From JBJKRW01 sp046704445 (GTDB lineage: Bacteria > Patescibacteriota > Microgenomatia > UBA1406 > GWC2-37-13): a stretch of 27,070 nt of DNA. The position numbers and the translations under genes are program-made. The notes below the pieces were generated by a model. That model saw nothing but the letters and a program-made list of their open reading frames with translations, was not told the origin of the DNA and did no database searches. How positions within the stretch are numbered: position 1 is the stretch's first letter; every line of letters starts with the position of its first letter. The stretch covers positions 1 through 27,070 of the forward strand of contig JBJKRW010000073.1 of NCBI GenBank assembly GCA_046704445.1. The letters run 5' to 3'. Positions 15,851 to 23,956 of the stretch are shown piece by piece.

Positions 15851-16573
15851 ATGGAAAAAAAAATATATGTATTTTTCGGCATAATTACATTTTTAGGATT
15901 CATAATTATTTTCCCGCTTGCACTCATCATGCAGTTGCGGCAAGGTATATCCTATCTGGTTGCTTTGCTTATAGGTCTTTTTATAGCTGCCGTCGCCTGG
16001 ATTTGGGGAAATAAAAGAGAAAAAGATCTAAAAACGATTTTTAGAAACGCGGGGTATGTTGTGGAAAAATCCAGAGATGTGCTTGATTTTATAAAAAACG
16101 ACCCGTACATACATTATCAGAATGGCGGAACGGCAATTGCGGAATTTATCGCCAGAAAAAACGGAATGACGGTTTACGATCTAAATCTTTACGATATTGG
16201 AACGAATGCAATACGGAAATATCTTATGTTCGAAATTGTATTATCAAACAACAGTCCGCAACTTATTATTGCGGTTGAACCGAAGCTACTTCCGAGACGG
16301 TGGAATATGCTGCACCAGGTTAAACAGCTGAAGTCGGACAATATGGAAATAACGGCATATTCCGAGTTGCGGCAAATTGAACAATGTGATGTGTTAGCGA
16401 CTAAATTACTTGATAATGCCGCGATTATAGCAAATCTTGTTCGCGCAAAGCTGTCTTTACAAGTTTATCACGACAATATACTTCGAGGTTATTCACAGAG
16501 GACCCTGAATCAAGTCATTCTGAGGGATATAGAGAATATACTTCTCCAGGTAAAAATCCTTATAGAACGGTAA
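15851..16573 (+). CDS. Two-TM protein with cytoplasmic domain, unknown
   Basis: The 240-residue protein starts with two membrane helices (about 5-27 and 32-53) in a hairpin, followed by a positive loop (NKREKDLK) and a roughly 180-residue cytoplasmic domain. That domain alternates strands (KYLMFEIVLSN, QLIIAVEPKLL) and helices, with a long C-terminal helical segment ending in NILLQVKILIER. I do not recognise a family. It starts 5 nt after the TAA of the exported protein at 14067, so it is probably co-transcribed and might act with it. Confidence 0.7.
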   Translation: MEKKIYVFFGIITFLGFIIIFPLALIMQLRQGISYLVALLIGLFIAAVAWIWGNKREKDLKTIFRNAGYVVEKSRDVLDFIKNDPYIHYQNGGTAIAEFIARKNGMTVYDLNLYDIGTNAIRKYLMFEIVLSNNSPQLIIAVEPKLLPRRWNMLHQVKQLKSDNMEITAYSELRQIEQCDVLATKLLDNAAIIANLVRAKLSLQVYHDNILRGYSQRTLNQVILRDIENILLQVKILIER

Positions 16574-16578
16574 CATGT

Positions 16579-16584
16579 TATCAT
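16579..16584 (+). promoter_or_regulatory. -10 hexamer of the histidine phosphatase gene
   Basis: TATCAT ends 7 nt before the ATG at 16592, with no Shine-Dalgarno sequence and no good -35. It is consistent with the leaderless pattern in this window but weaker than the other examples. Confidence 0.35.
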
Positions 16585-16591
16585 ATGTATT

Positions 16592-17224
16592 ATGAATGAT
16601 TCGAATTGTACGTTGTATATTGTCCGTCATGGAGAAACCTCCTGGAATGTTCAACACAGAATACAGGGACAGGTTTCGCATATAGGTCTGAACGAATCAG
16701 GAAAAAACCAGGCCGGAGACCTTGCTCGAAGACTCCGGAAGATCAAATTCGATGCGGTATTCAGTTCGGATGCGGTGCGCACACGGGAAACCGCAGAGAT
16801 TATTACACTGGAAAAAAATATAGCGATTCAAACTACAGAGGCGTTACGCGAGCGCAGTTTTGGCAGGTTTCAGGGAACCAGATGGGATACGGCGAAGCCG
16901 GAAATCCGCAAACTTCTGGAAAATATGGGAACTACAAGTAAAAGGCAATTTGAACAATACGGAATACCCGATGCGGAAAATGACGATGATCTTATGGGAA
17001 GATTCATCCCGTTTCTCAGGGAGATTGCGGTTGCATACGCGGGAAAAACCGTTCTTGTGGTAACTCATGGCGGAACAATGAGGGCTTTCCTGGTGCGTTT
17101 GGGATACGCGACGTATGAAACTCTGCGTCCCGGAGCGATTGCCAACAGCGGGTATGTACGTATTGAATCGGACGGCGTTGATTTTTTTGTCAAAGAAACA
17201 ATCGGAGTCAACAGATCTTTATGA
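16592..17224 (+). CDS. Histidine phosphatase superfamily protein (phosphoglycerate mutase-like)
   Basis: This 210-residue soluble enzyme carries the full catalytic set of the family. RHGET is at 12-16, with His13 the phosphate acceptor. Arg63 lies in SSDAVRTRET, Glu88 in ALRERSFG, and the second catalytic His159 in VVTHGGTMR. Such proteins are phosphatases or cofactor-dependent phosphoglycerate mutases. The short form here, lacking the longer mutase insertions, favours a broad-specificity phosphatase. It starts 18 nt after the two-TM gene but has its own -10-like hexamer. It converges on the permease gene, with a 21-nt gap. Confidence 0.92.
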   Translation: MNDSNCTLYIVRHGETSWNVQHRIQGQVSHIGLNESGKNQAGDLARRLRKIKFDAVFSSDAVRTRETAEIITLEKNIAIQTTEALRERSFGRFQGTRWDTAKPEIRKLLENMGTTSKRQFEQYGIPDAENDDDLMGRFIPFLREIAVAYAGKTVLVVTHGGTMRAFLVRLGYATYETLRPGAIANSGYVRIESDGVDFFVKETIGVNRSL

Positions 17225-17228
17225 TGAA

Positions 17229-17253
17229 GAGGAAATAATCATGCATTATCCTC
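17229..17253. terminator. Candidate hairpin between convergent genes
   Basis: GAGGA-AA-TAAT, loop CATGC, ATTA-TCCTC forms a 9-bp stem with a 2-nt bulge in the convergent gap. Its right arm covers the permease stop codon (17246-17248). No T-tract follows on either strand, so a classical intrinsic terminator is not established. Confidence 0.3.
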
Positions 17254-17998
17254 CGAAAAAAGCCGGCAACAGTATTGCTTGATGGAACAGGAAAAGTGTT
17301 CCGACTGCAAGACTGAAAATTGCGGTTATCAAACCAAGTGCAATTGTAATTTTTGAATTTCCTTCGGCACCCAAAAATCCTGCGGTTGCGATTCCCGTAA
17401 TGATAGTATTTGAAATGATTAATCCCGCAACGAACATGAACAACAGGAAAGAACCTATTTCAGGTCCTCCGACTCCCGCCGCCGTAAGGAACAGGAGAAC
17501 CTGTGTGGGAGTTTCCGCCCCGATTCCGTGAATCATGCCTACGGTAAATGCGGTCCGCTTTCCATAGTTTTCGGGCAAATGAATGTGAGGCAGCCTGTGT
17601 CTGTGAGCGAGTTTATGGTGAATTGAATCGCTGACTTTGTTAAACAGCATAAAAAGAAGCATCCATCTGCTTTTTGAACGGAATTTATGGCCGTGTCGCA
17701 TGATTGAATAAATGAGCCAGATTCCCAATAAAATCAAGGTAAACCCGACAACGCGTTCCATAACCGCATCAATCCAAACGGGAAGACGTGCACCGATTAA
17801 AATTGCCGCCAATCCGAATACTACAATTACAAATGCGTGACCCAGTGCATATACCAGGCCGAGAATAAATCCGTATCGTTTGCTTCCGGCAGTTCCGGTG
17901 ATGTCGGTTATTGCGGCAATATGGTCCCAATCTATACCGTGTCTGAGACCCAGTAAAAGCGCGAGCATTATTGTGGGGAGGACTGCCGTGCTGTTCAT
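17246..17998 (-). CDS. NiCoT/RcnA/UreH-type nickel-cobalt transporter-like permease
   Basis: This 250-residue membrane protein has about six hydrophobic helices. The family's metal-binding signature H-x4-D-H is present at His20-Asp25-His26 in LRHGIDWDHIAAI. Supporting motifs are ALGHAFVIVVFG (51-62), HGIGAETPTQV (157-167), and a His-rich cytoplasmic loop (about 127-140, HHKLAHRHRLPHIH). These match the nickel/cobalt transporter superfamily; the short length fits UreH/RcnA-like members rather than HoxN (about 330-350 residues). Direction (uptake or efflux) cannot be decided. No urease or hydrogenase gene is nearby. It is transcribed alone from a TATAAT located so that the mRNA would begin at the ATG. 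Confidence 0.85.
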   Translation of the reverse strand: MNSTAVLPTIMLALLLGLRHGIDWDHIAAITDITGTAGSKRYGFILGLVYALGHAFVIVVFGLAAILIGARLPVWIDAVMERVVGFTLILLGIWLIYSIMRHGHKFRSKSRWMLLFMLFNKVSDSIHHKLAHRHRLPHIHLPENYGKRTAFTVGMIHGIGAETPTQVLLFLTAAGVGGPEIGSFLLFMFVAGLIISNTIITGIATAGFLGAEGNSKITIALGLITAIFSLAVGTLFLFHQAILLPAFFGG

Positions 17999-18004
17999 CG
18001 TTCT

Positions 18005-18010
18005 ATTATA
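18005..18010 (-). promoter_or_regulatory. -10 hexamer of the permease gene
   Basis: A perfect TATAAT on the minus strand (18010-18005) ends 6 nt before the ATG at 17998, so +1 coincides with the A of the start codon. The same spacing is found for the gene at 18182. Confidence 0.6.
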
Positions 18011-18169
18011 GACGATTTTGCAAGGAGGGTATGCCTATAAGTCGGAATTTAATGTGTGATCCGGAATTAAGTCAGATGACGGTTTGAAGCATAATAAGGG
18101 GATGAAAACGGAAACTTTTGTTTTGCAGAAATTTAGACGAATTGGATTAATATTTATATTCAATCGTTC

Positions 18170-18175
18170 TATAAT
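18170..18175 (+). promoter_or_regulatory. -10 hexamer of the flavoprotein gene
   Basis: A perfect TATAAT ends 6 nt before the ATG at 18182, placing +1 on the start codon. The -35 is not recognisable, and no Shine-Dalgarno sequence exists. Confidence 0.6.
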
Positions 18176-18181
18176 GATTTT

Positions 18182-19447
18182 ATGACCCAAAAAAGTCAGA
18201 CAAAGATTAAAGAAATAAAAATTCTTGTGATCGGAGCGGGTTTTGCCGGAGTCAGATGTGCATCGGATCTGAGCAACAGGCATATTCCCGGAATGAAGAT
18301 TATCCTGGTAAATCCGACTCCTCATTTTGAATATCATGCTGGACTATACAGGGTATTGACGGGAAGGTCTCCTCTTGAAGTGTGTGTTCCTCTCAGGGAG
18401 ATATTCGGTAGCAAGCGAAATGTGGAAATAGTCGAAGATTACATTGTTTCACTGCAGTTTAAGGAAAAAAGAGCAATAGGACAATCGGGATCAATCTATC
18501 GATACGATTATCTCGTGCTGGCGATGGGATCGGAAACAAATTATTTTGATATAGAGGGATTGAAGGATTATTCCTATTCCATGAAATCGATTAAGGAAGC
18601 GCTTGCGTTAAAAAAACACATCCATGAGGTATTTATGGAGTATCAAAATTCGAGACATCACGGTTCTTTATCCGGTATTCACGTGGTGGTGATCGGCGGC
18701 GGGCCGAGCGGAGTAGAAATAAGCGGTGAGCTTGCAGTCTATCTTCGCCGTCTTGCAAAAAAACATTTTATCGATCCGTCAGCTGTTTGTGTGGATCTTG
18801 TTTCGGCAAGCGAAAGACTCCTTCCAAAACTTCCTCAGGAAGTATCGGAAAAAGTTCGGTACCGGTTAGGCTCGCTGGGGGTCAATGTATATCCGGGAAG
18901 GAGAGTTATGAAAGAAACGATACGGGAAGTATATCTGAAAGATATGCGCATGATGACAAAAACAGTTATCTGGTGCGCAGGTGTAACAGGTAATCACCTA
19001 TATGCGGCAAGCGGTTTGCCGGTCAATTACAAACAGTTGGTATTGGTTGATTCCCACCTGAGGCCGCTTCATCCGAAGACAAAAACCTTGTTTTCGAAAG
19101 TTTTTGTGGCGGGTGACGGGGCGGCAACAAAATACTCCGGAATGGCGCAAACCGCAAACTATGACGGTTCATTCATTGCAGAACAGATCGTAAGGGATTT
19201 GTACGGTTTCCGTTTACAATCATACGACCCGGAAACTGTCGATTTTATTGTTCCTGCGGGACCTCACTGGGCAGCTGCCGAATTTCTTGAATTCACCCTG
19301 TTTGGCAGGGTCGCCTGGTATTTGAAACGTGTGAACGATCTGCGTTTTTTTCTTTCCGTACTTCCGTTTCCCAAAGCGCTGGCCGCCTGGAGACAGGACG
19401 GAGTATTGTGGGAAACATGCAGCGTATGTAATCCTAGACGGATTTAA
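18182..19447 (+). CDS. NDH-2-like FAD/NAD(P)-dependent oxidoreductase
   Basis: This 421-residue flavoprotein has two Rossmann dinucleotide-binding motifs. The FAD site is VIGAGFAGV (16-24), and the NAD(P)H site is VIGGGPSGVEISGEL (170-184). The ATG motif LVLAMGSETNYF (111-122), the WCAGV turn (264-268) and the second FAD contact VFVAGDGAA (307-315), followed by MAQTANYDG, complete the family pattern. The length and the amphipathic C-terminal region (about 355-421) match type II NADH dehydrogenases, which pass electrons from NADH to quinone at the membrane without pumping protons. No CxxC disulfide centre is seen, arguing against thioredoxin-reductase-type enzymes. The final 14 nt overlap the convergent gene. 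A quinone or other acceptor is not evident from the window. Confidence 0.88.
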   Translation: MTQKSQTKIKEIKILVIGAGFAGVRCASDLSNRHIPGMKIILVNPTPHFEYHAGLYRVLTGRSPLEVCVPLREIFGSKRNVEIVEDYIVSLQFKEKRAIGQSGSIYRYDYLVLAMGSETNYFDIEGLKDYSYSMKSIKEALALKKHIHEVFMEYQNSRHHGSLSGIHVVVIGGGPSGVEISGELAVYLRRLAKKHFIDPSAVCVDLVSASERLLPKLPQEVSEKVRYRLGSLGVNVYPGRRVMKETIREVYLKDMRMMTKTVIWCAGVTGNHLYAASGLPVNYKQLVLVDSHLRPLHPKTKTLFSKVFVAGDGAATKYSGMAQTANYDGSFIAEQIVRDLYGFRLQSYDPETVDFIVPAGPHWAAAEFLEFTLFGRVAWYLKRVNDLRFFLSVLPFPKALAAWRQDGVLWETCSVCNPRRI

Positions 19448-20912
19448 AAGGGCGCATTTGTTCTCCTGGCGTAAATGACCGGGATGCCAACATTAAAGGG
19501 TTGACTACATGTAAAAACGAAGAAACGGTGAGCGGAATTTCGTAAGATAAATATCCGTTCGATTGAAGCCATTTTAAAAGCTGAAAAGGTCCGGTTTCAT
19601 TGGGATTAAAGGCCGCGTGTTTAAGATATCCAAAAGAAAGATCCAACAATGAATCTTTTACCACCGAGAGACCGAAAGATTGGGCAACGGTGTCTAAAAA
19701 CTGCATAACATTTTGTGGCTTGGCAAATATTTCACGAAGCGGTGTTGCGGAAAAAGAATGGCTACTGAACGCAAAAAGAAAAAAAATAAAGGGATTTACC
19801 GTGATGCCGTAATAAAAATCGGAATCGTATAAAATTCTGTTACGGAAAACAGAATCCGAATTTTCATCAATCCAGTCACGAACATCCTGTAGGAGTGACT
19901 CCTTATGATCGTACCGCATGGAATTAAGAATAAAAAAATTCATAAAAGCAGAGTCAATTTCAGGGCCCGAGTCCAAAAGAAGCCGCAGCATTTTATCGGG
20001 TTTTGGCGCAAGAAGAAGATCTGAAAAATATGCAGTCCTGAAGTTGATTTCCCTTAGGTTACGGGTGAGCGCCTGCAGGAAAGATTGTTTCTGGTTCGGG
20101 GCAAATGTATTTGTAAAAGGAAGAAAAAAGTCCCGGGATATTTGTGCGGCAAAATAGCTTTCGTGAGGTAATGAAAAATAACGCACAAACGTGTTGGTAA
20201 ACGTCCGGCTATGGATATCTGGTCGAGTTACTCCCCGCGTAAGAAATCCCAACGCATTCTTATCACCGTCTGCCGCGAGATCAAACAGTCTGATGTCACG
20301 GTTTTTCTCCTGATCCACTAAAGAGAAATGAAACCGCAATGCCGGTTTTCCGTTTTGAAATATATTCATTTTGACCATGCTTTGTCCTTCAAAGTCGTGT
20401 TTAATCAATTCTACGGAATAGGTTCCCCGTCTAAAGAGAGTTTTTGATTCATCTACCGCAAGTTCCTGGAATGACATCCGGGACAGACACCCGGATACCG
20501 TATTGACGAGAAAATTATTGGCTGAAGCTTTCTTATTCAGTCCGGAATAAATAAGAGCGATATCGATATCTTTCGGTTCCGCAAATACTTTTTCTACGAC
20601 CTTATGTGCGTGCGGATCCTGGCCGATATTTGTGGTTTCGGCGTTTCCAAATAGTTGTGACACACAGTGATCGCCGAGGCATGAGTCAAGAAGAAAGCTC
20701 CTCATGGAACCTCCTCTGACTACCCCGAAGTTACCGTTCACATCCGTTCCGCAAAAATCCGCCAAGCGGTCGATGACTTTTTCACCCAATATCGGTAAAA
20801 ACGTATTTTTTGTCTGAGGAGCGGTATATTCGATGAAATGTTTCATCGTACAGGCACGTGTGTTGTATCTTATTTCCGTTTCCAAGCCGAGCTTCAAAAG
20901 AGCGGGTTCCAT
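19434..20912 (-). CDS. Unrecognised protein with a possible nucleotidyltransferase signature
   Basis: I chose ATG 20912 (492 residues), separated by 1 nt from the TAA of the upstream gene. A TTG start at 20927 would give five more residues. The N-terminal part has RGGSMRSFLL (66-75) and, after about 38 residues, KDIDIAL (114-120). This order recalls the G-G-x-x-R-D-x-L-L ... D-I-D-I signature of polymerase-beta-type nucleotidyltransferases such as CCA-adding enzymes, but the Arg-Asp is Arg-Ser and the gap is longer. D211 in RLFDLAAD could be a third acidic residue. The remaining 270 residues are helical and aromatic with no recognised domain. No signal peptide is seen. It is cotranscribed with the winged-helix gene upstream. 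Overall identity remains unknown. Confidence 0.6.
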   Translation of the reverse strand: MEPALLKLGLETEIRYNTRACTMKHFIEYTAPQTKNTFLPILGEKVIDRLADFCGTDVNGNFGVVRGGSMRSFLLDSCLGDHCVSQLFGNAETTNIGQDPHAHKVVEKVFAEPKDIDIALIYSGLNKKASANNFLVNTVSGCLSRMSFQELAVDESKTLFRRGTYSVELIKHDFEGQSMVKMNIFQNGKPALRFHFSLVDQEKNRDIRLFDLAADGDKNALGFLTRGVTRPDIHSRTFTNTFVRYFSLPHESYFAAQISRDFFLPFTNTFAPNQKQSFLQALTRNLREINFRTAYFSDLLLAPKPDKMLRLLLDSGPEIDSAFMNFFILNSMRYDHKESLLQDVRDWIDENSDSVFRNRILYDSDFYYGITVNPFIFFLFAFSSHSFSATPLREIFAKPQNVMQFLDTVAQSFGLSVVKDSLLDLSFGYLKHAAFNPNETGPFQLLKWLQSNGYLSYEIPLTVSSFLHVVNPLMLASRSFTPGEQMRPFKSV

Positions 20913-20913
20913 A

Positions 20914-22083
20914 TTATGAGAACACAAAGCCTTGATTTTTAAGGGTTTTAATAATATTTTTTTCGAATCCCAGAGAGATTAATTTTTTTCTGATCCTGCG
21001 GATGAATTGATCCAAAGCCCAATCCGTGTATGGATCTTTCGAATTCTTCCAGATACATTCCGCCGAGTCGTTTCTTGAAACCAGCTTATTTTTGTTGTTG
21101 AGAAGAAAAAATAAGAATCGCCTTTCTCTCTTAGAAAAATAATTATTCATGAGGATTCCGTTGATAAGCATGTCACGATCGTTAAGAATCTCAATAGTCA
21201 TTTTTTCAGACAGTTGTTTTGTGACATATTGTTCGAGTACTGGTGCGTTAAAATAATATGCGCCGTTTATTTCTTGAATGGTACGGGTACGGATTAAGTA
21301 TTGAAGAATAACGCGTTCCTCCAAATCAAAAACAGGTGTATGTTTAATTATTTTTTCCAGAACTTTTTTTTCTTCCGGCATCAGTTCATCAACAAGAATT
21401 CTGGTTTTTATGGTAAGTTCTTCATGATTTAAAATATGTTGGAGATCCTGTGTTTTTGCATAGTAACGGCAGGCTTCTTTAATAAGCCAGGATATGCCTC
21501 CGCACGACTCGGCAATTTTTTCGGCGAGTGAATCAGGAAGTGTAAATTCCAATTTTCGCTCCAAATACCGGATAAAATACATACTGTCTTTTTTTTCAAG
21601 ATAAGGGAAGATTGAGATGTTTTGAAACAGCGTCGTATAGCTTGAAAGTGTAGCTGAAAGCGAAGGATGGGTAATGTTTTTTCCGAAAAAATAAAGAATC
21701 GAAAGTCCGGGAACCGTATAATAAAGATTATTCAATGAGGCAAGAAGAGACGGTTTTTCGTCGATGAGTTTGTCCGCATCCAGCACGAACAATACGGGTC
21801 TTTTATGGCCTGTTCCTAAGTGAGAAGACACGAAATGTGCGAGATCGTTTGGGTCATCGATCGTTTCTGCAGTAAGATCAAGCAAAATATAATGGGTTTC
21901 GTCGTAATGATGGTGAATCGTATGAGTTTTTTTGTCTTCGAGAAATGCGTGAATCCGGTAGAGTTGGTCGCGTTTGGGAAGGTGAAGTATCGAACCGCAT
22001 TCCCTTCTGCGGATAATGGAAAGCCATTCGGAGAATATTTCTTTATACGTGGACGGAGTTAAATTTTCAAGAAGAGATACCAT
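20914..22083 (-). CDS. AAA/STAND-like protein with C-terminal OmpR-type winged helix (regulator)
   Basis: In this 389-residue protein the C-terminal 90 residues form an OmpR/PhoB-type DNA-binding winged helix. FSKRERRFLFFLLNNKNKLV (316-335) corresponds to the family's opening helices, SRNDSAECIW (336-345) precedes the recognition region, and DQFIRRIRKKL (358-368) with IIKTLKNQGFVF (377-388) completes it. No receiver domain precedes it. The N-terminal part looks like an ATPase module: PVLFVLDADK (96-105) resembles Walker B, and LSILYFFGKN and a helical lid follow. The expected P-loop position has only ILHLPKRDQLY (32-42) with no G-K-T/S, so nucleotide hydrolysis is doubtful. It most likely regulates this divergent locus or itself; that is inference. 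It has a good promoter. Confidence 0.75.
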   Translation of the reverse strand: MVSLLENLTPSTYKEIFSEWLSIIRRRECGSILHLPKRDQLYRIHAFLEDKKTHTIHHHYDETHYILLDLTAETIDDPNDLAHFVSSHLGTGHKRPVLFVLDADKLIDEKPSLLASLNNLYYTVPGLSILYFFGKNITHPSLSATLSSYTTLFQNISIFPYLEKKDSMYFIRYLERKLEFTLPDSLAEKIAESCGGISWLIKEACRYYAKTQDLQHILNHEELTIKTRILVDELMPEEKKVLEKIIKHTPVFDLEERVILQYLIRTRTIQEINGAYYFNAPVLEQYVTKQLSEKMTIEILNDRDMLINGILMNNYFSKRERRFLFFLLNNKNKLVSRNDSAECIWKNSKDPYTDWALDQFIRRIRKKLISLGFEKNIIKTLKNQGFVFS

Positions 22084-22094
22084 ATAAGGCCCAT

Positions 22095-22123
22095 ATTATA
22101 TACGTATTTCCGAAAAATGACAA
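22095..22123 (-). promoter_or_regulatory. Promoter of the winged-helix gene, overlapping the divergent start codon
   Basis: On the minus strand TTGTCA (22123-22118) and TATAAT (22100-22095) are exactly 17 nt apart. The predicted start near 22088 gives a leader of about 5 nt. The -35 overlaps the start codon of the plus-strand gene at 22117, which itself has TATTAT at 22094-22099, so the two promoters share the same 33-bp gap. Confidence 0.6.
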
Positions 22124-23409
22124 GATTACGTCAGATTTGGAGTCAAGCGGGAAGATTAGAGACTCATTACAATGGCAGACGATATATGGCGACACCATCC
22201 GCAAAAAAGGAAGGATTGGCGCATCAGCTCAAAGACGTTATTCCGTTGGATTTTTCCGGGGTTCATCTTGATTTAGATCCGGTGCGAAAACTTACGCTTC
22301 CTTATATCACTCCTTTAGGCGCTTATGCATGGGTGCATTTTGGTTTAGAAAACGAATTTGCAGAATCGCATTTTTTTACTGCCGATATTGATAAAACAAA
22401 AGGAAATATTCATATACGGGGAGCTATTCCTAATATTCCGGAAATGAAAACAGCATTAAAACAGTTCTTGGCAAATGGAACCGAATTTGAAGGAAATTTC
22501 AGACTTTCAGACAGAAATATTAGAGAATTGAGTTTAGATCCCCGTCTTACACTGGCGCTGGGGCTTGAGCTTCTTGATTTTGTTTTATCATATAGTTCAT
22601 TATCCCCGGATGAACGCGCGATAACATTTCCCTCTTCGCTTCATTGGCTTGATTGGCATACGGTAGCCGAGGTTATTGATCAGTACAGTAATCCTCACAA
22701 AACAATGATTTCGAGTTACCCGGAACGGCTCGTAGTGAGTTCAAAAAACGCGCCTGATTTTGTGTTCAATGGGAGAAATTGGCTTGTCGGAAGGTCACAT
22801 AGCGGATTGAATGATATGTATCTTGCGCAAAAGGGATCAGGTCAATGGTGGGAATTAAATACAGCGGGGGGTACAACAGTGTTAAGGAGGCTGTATAACA
22901 ATGAGGAAACAAAAATAATTCGGCCATCAAACATGCAGTTAAATTCATATTCTGTTACAAATCCAAATTGGCCATTGTGGATTCTCCATCAGATCAGAGG
23001 CCAATGTTCGGACTCAATCGCGCGCGGATCCGTTGATTTTCCGCCCGAAGACTGGCAACAGGCAAGTGATTTTCAAGTGACGGTGCATGGCGACATGCTT
23101 TCAATTACGGACAAGAACGATCCTTATAAAATGAAACATTATGAATTATTCCATTCATTCAACCCTCTTATAACGGCAGATCTTCAACCGGCAGATCCGG
23201 CGAAAGGCCTTATGATTAATGAACTGGCCTCTCTGCACAACATAATGGCAACTTTGGATATGAATAGAGGATGTATAGATGATTCAATGAGACAACTAAG
23301 CGTGCGGATTGTGAAAAAAATTCGCGGCATATTGAGTAAATACGGATCAAATCCTGACCTGGCGAATGAACTGGTTTCGGCTTTACAAAAAGAAAATTTA
23401 TATGGGTAA
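22117..23409 (+). CDS. Unrecognised soluble protein, first of a four-gene cluster
   Basis: This 430-residue protein has no signal peptide or clear membrane helix. It is rich in Trp, Asn and His, with striking segments LHWLDWHTVAEV (about 174-185) and GSGQWWELNTAGG (about 242-254). The latter falls in a beta-rich stretch (WLVGRSHSGLNDMYLAQKG) that could be a binding sheet. The C-terminal 60 residues are helical (IDDSMRQLSVRIVKKI). I recognise no family. It starts 33 nt from the divergent regulator gene, and its last 8 nt overlap the next gene, so the cluster is probably an operon under shared control. Confidence 0.7.
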   Translation: MTRLRQIWSQAGRLETHYNGRRYMATPSAKKEGLAHQLKDVIPLDFSGVHLDLDPVRKLTLPYITPLGAYAWVHFGLENEFAESHFFTADIDKTKGNIHIRGAIPNIPEMKTALKQFLANGTEFEGNFRLSDRNIRELSLDPRLTLALGLELLDFVLSYSSLSPDERAITFPSSLHWLDWHTVAEVIDQYSNPHKTMISSYPERLVVSSKNAPDFVFNGRNWLVGRSHSGLNDMYLAQKGSGQWWELNTAGGTTVLRRLYNNEETKIIRPSNMQLNSYSVTNPNWPLWILHQIRGQCSDSIARGSVDFPPEDWQQASDFQVTVHGDMLSITDKNDPYKMKHYELFHSFNPLITADLQPADPAKGLMINELASLHNIMATLDMNRGCIDDSMRQLSVRIVKKIRGILSKYGSNPDLANELVSALQKENLYG

Positions 23410-23929
23410 TCAGAATCGTACAAACTTTATTTTGTTGGAACGTGCGAGTTATGGGCGACCATTAGCCGAATTATTGGCGGAAGTTTTTCCTAACACCAAC
23501 TGTCTGTTCCCAGGGGGCGAATATGACGAAGCGAGTCGATTTTTACGCCAATATACTCCTTCAACCAAGGAAAAACACATGGTTATTACCGCGGGAACGA
23601 TTAACGGTAAAACAGACTTTCCGGGAAGCGCGTATTTGTTAGTAAATGAATGGTTACAGTACATGTCCGGTTTGTTGCAAAGAACTGAAAATCGTGAGTG
23701 GGTAGCCGCCAATTTCGGAATATTGACGAATCCGTCATTTCCCGAAAGAAGAGAGCTTGATTTTGAACCTTTTAGACGGCTTTATGATACGTGTAATTTC
23801 CTGCATGTTCCGTTACTCATTCACGATAAAGTGAGCGGCCACGAAGGTATGATTAAAAAAATCGGAGATTGGTTAAAAGAAGGACGGGGAAATGTCGAAG
23901 GAAATACGATTAAGGCAATGAGAAAGTGA
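23402..23929 (+). CDS. Unrecognised small protein, second gene of the cluster
   Basis: I chose ATG 23402 (MGNQNRTNF, 175 residues); an upstream frame start would lie inside the previous gene. It overlaps the previous gene by 8 nt. Alternating strand and helix segments suggest a compact alpha/beta, perhaps flavodoxin- or receiver-like, fold: FILLERA (9-15), then LAELLAEVF, then HMVITAG, and later VPLLIHDKVSG near the C-terminus. No phosphoacceptor aspartate pattern, P-loop or metal site is evident. It is soluble and acidic/basic balanced. No family is recognised. Confidence 0.65.
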   Translation: MGNQNRTNFILLERASYGRPLAELLAEVFPNTNCLFPGGEYDEASRFLRQYTPSTKEKHMVITAGTINGKTDFPGSAYLLVNEWLQYMSGLLQRTENREWVAANFGILTNPSFPERRELDFEPFRRLYDTCNFLHVPLLIHDKVSGHEGMIKKIGDWLKEGRGNVEGNTIKAMRK

Positions 23930-23956
23930 GCGTTTATTAATTAATTTTTATATCTT

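Noticed and set aside
20913..20927. TTG start giving five extra residues to the minus-strand gene ending at 19434
   Set aside because: ATG at 20912 directly after the upstream stop is simpler; TTG would overlap the winged-helix gene.
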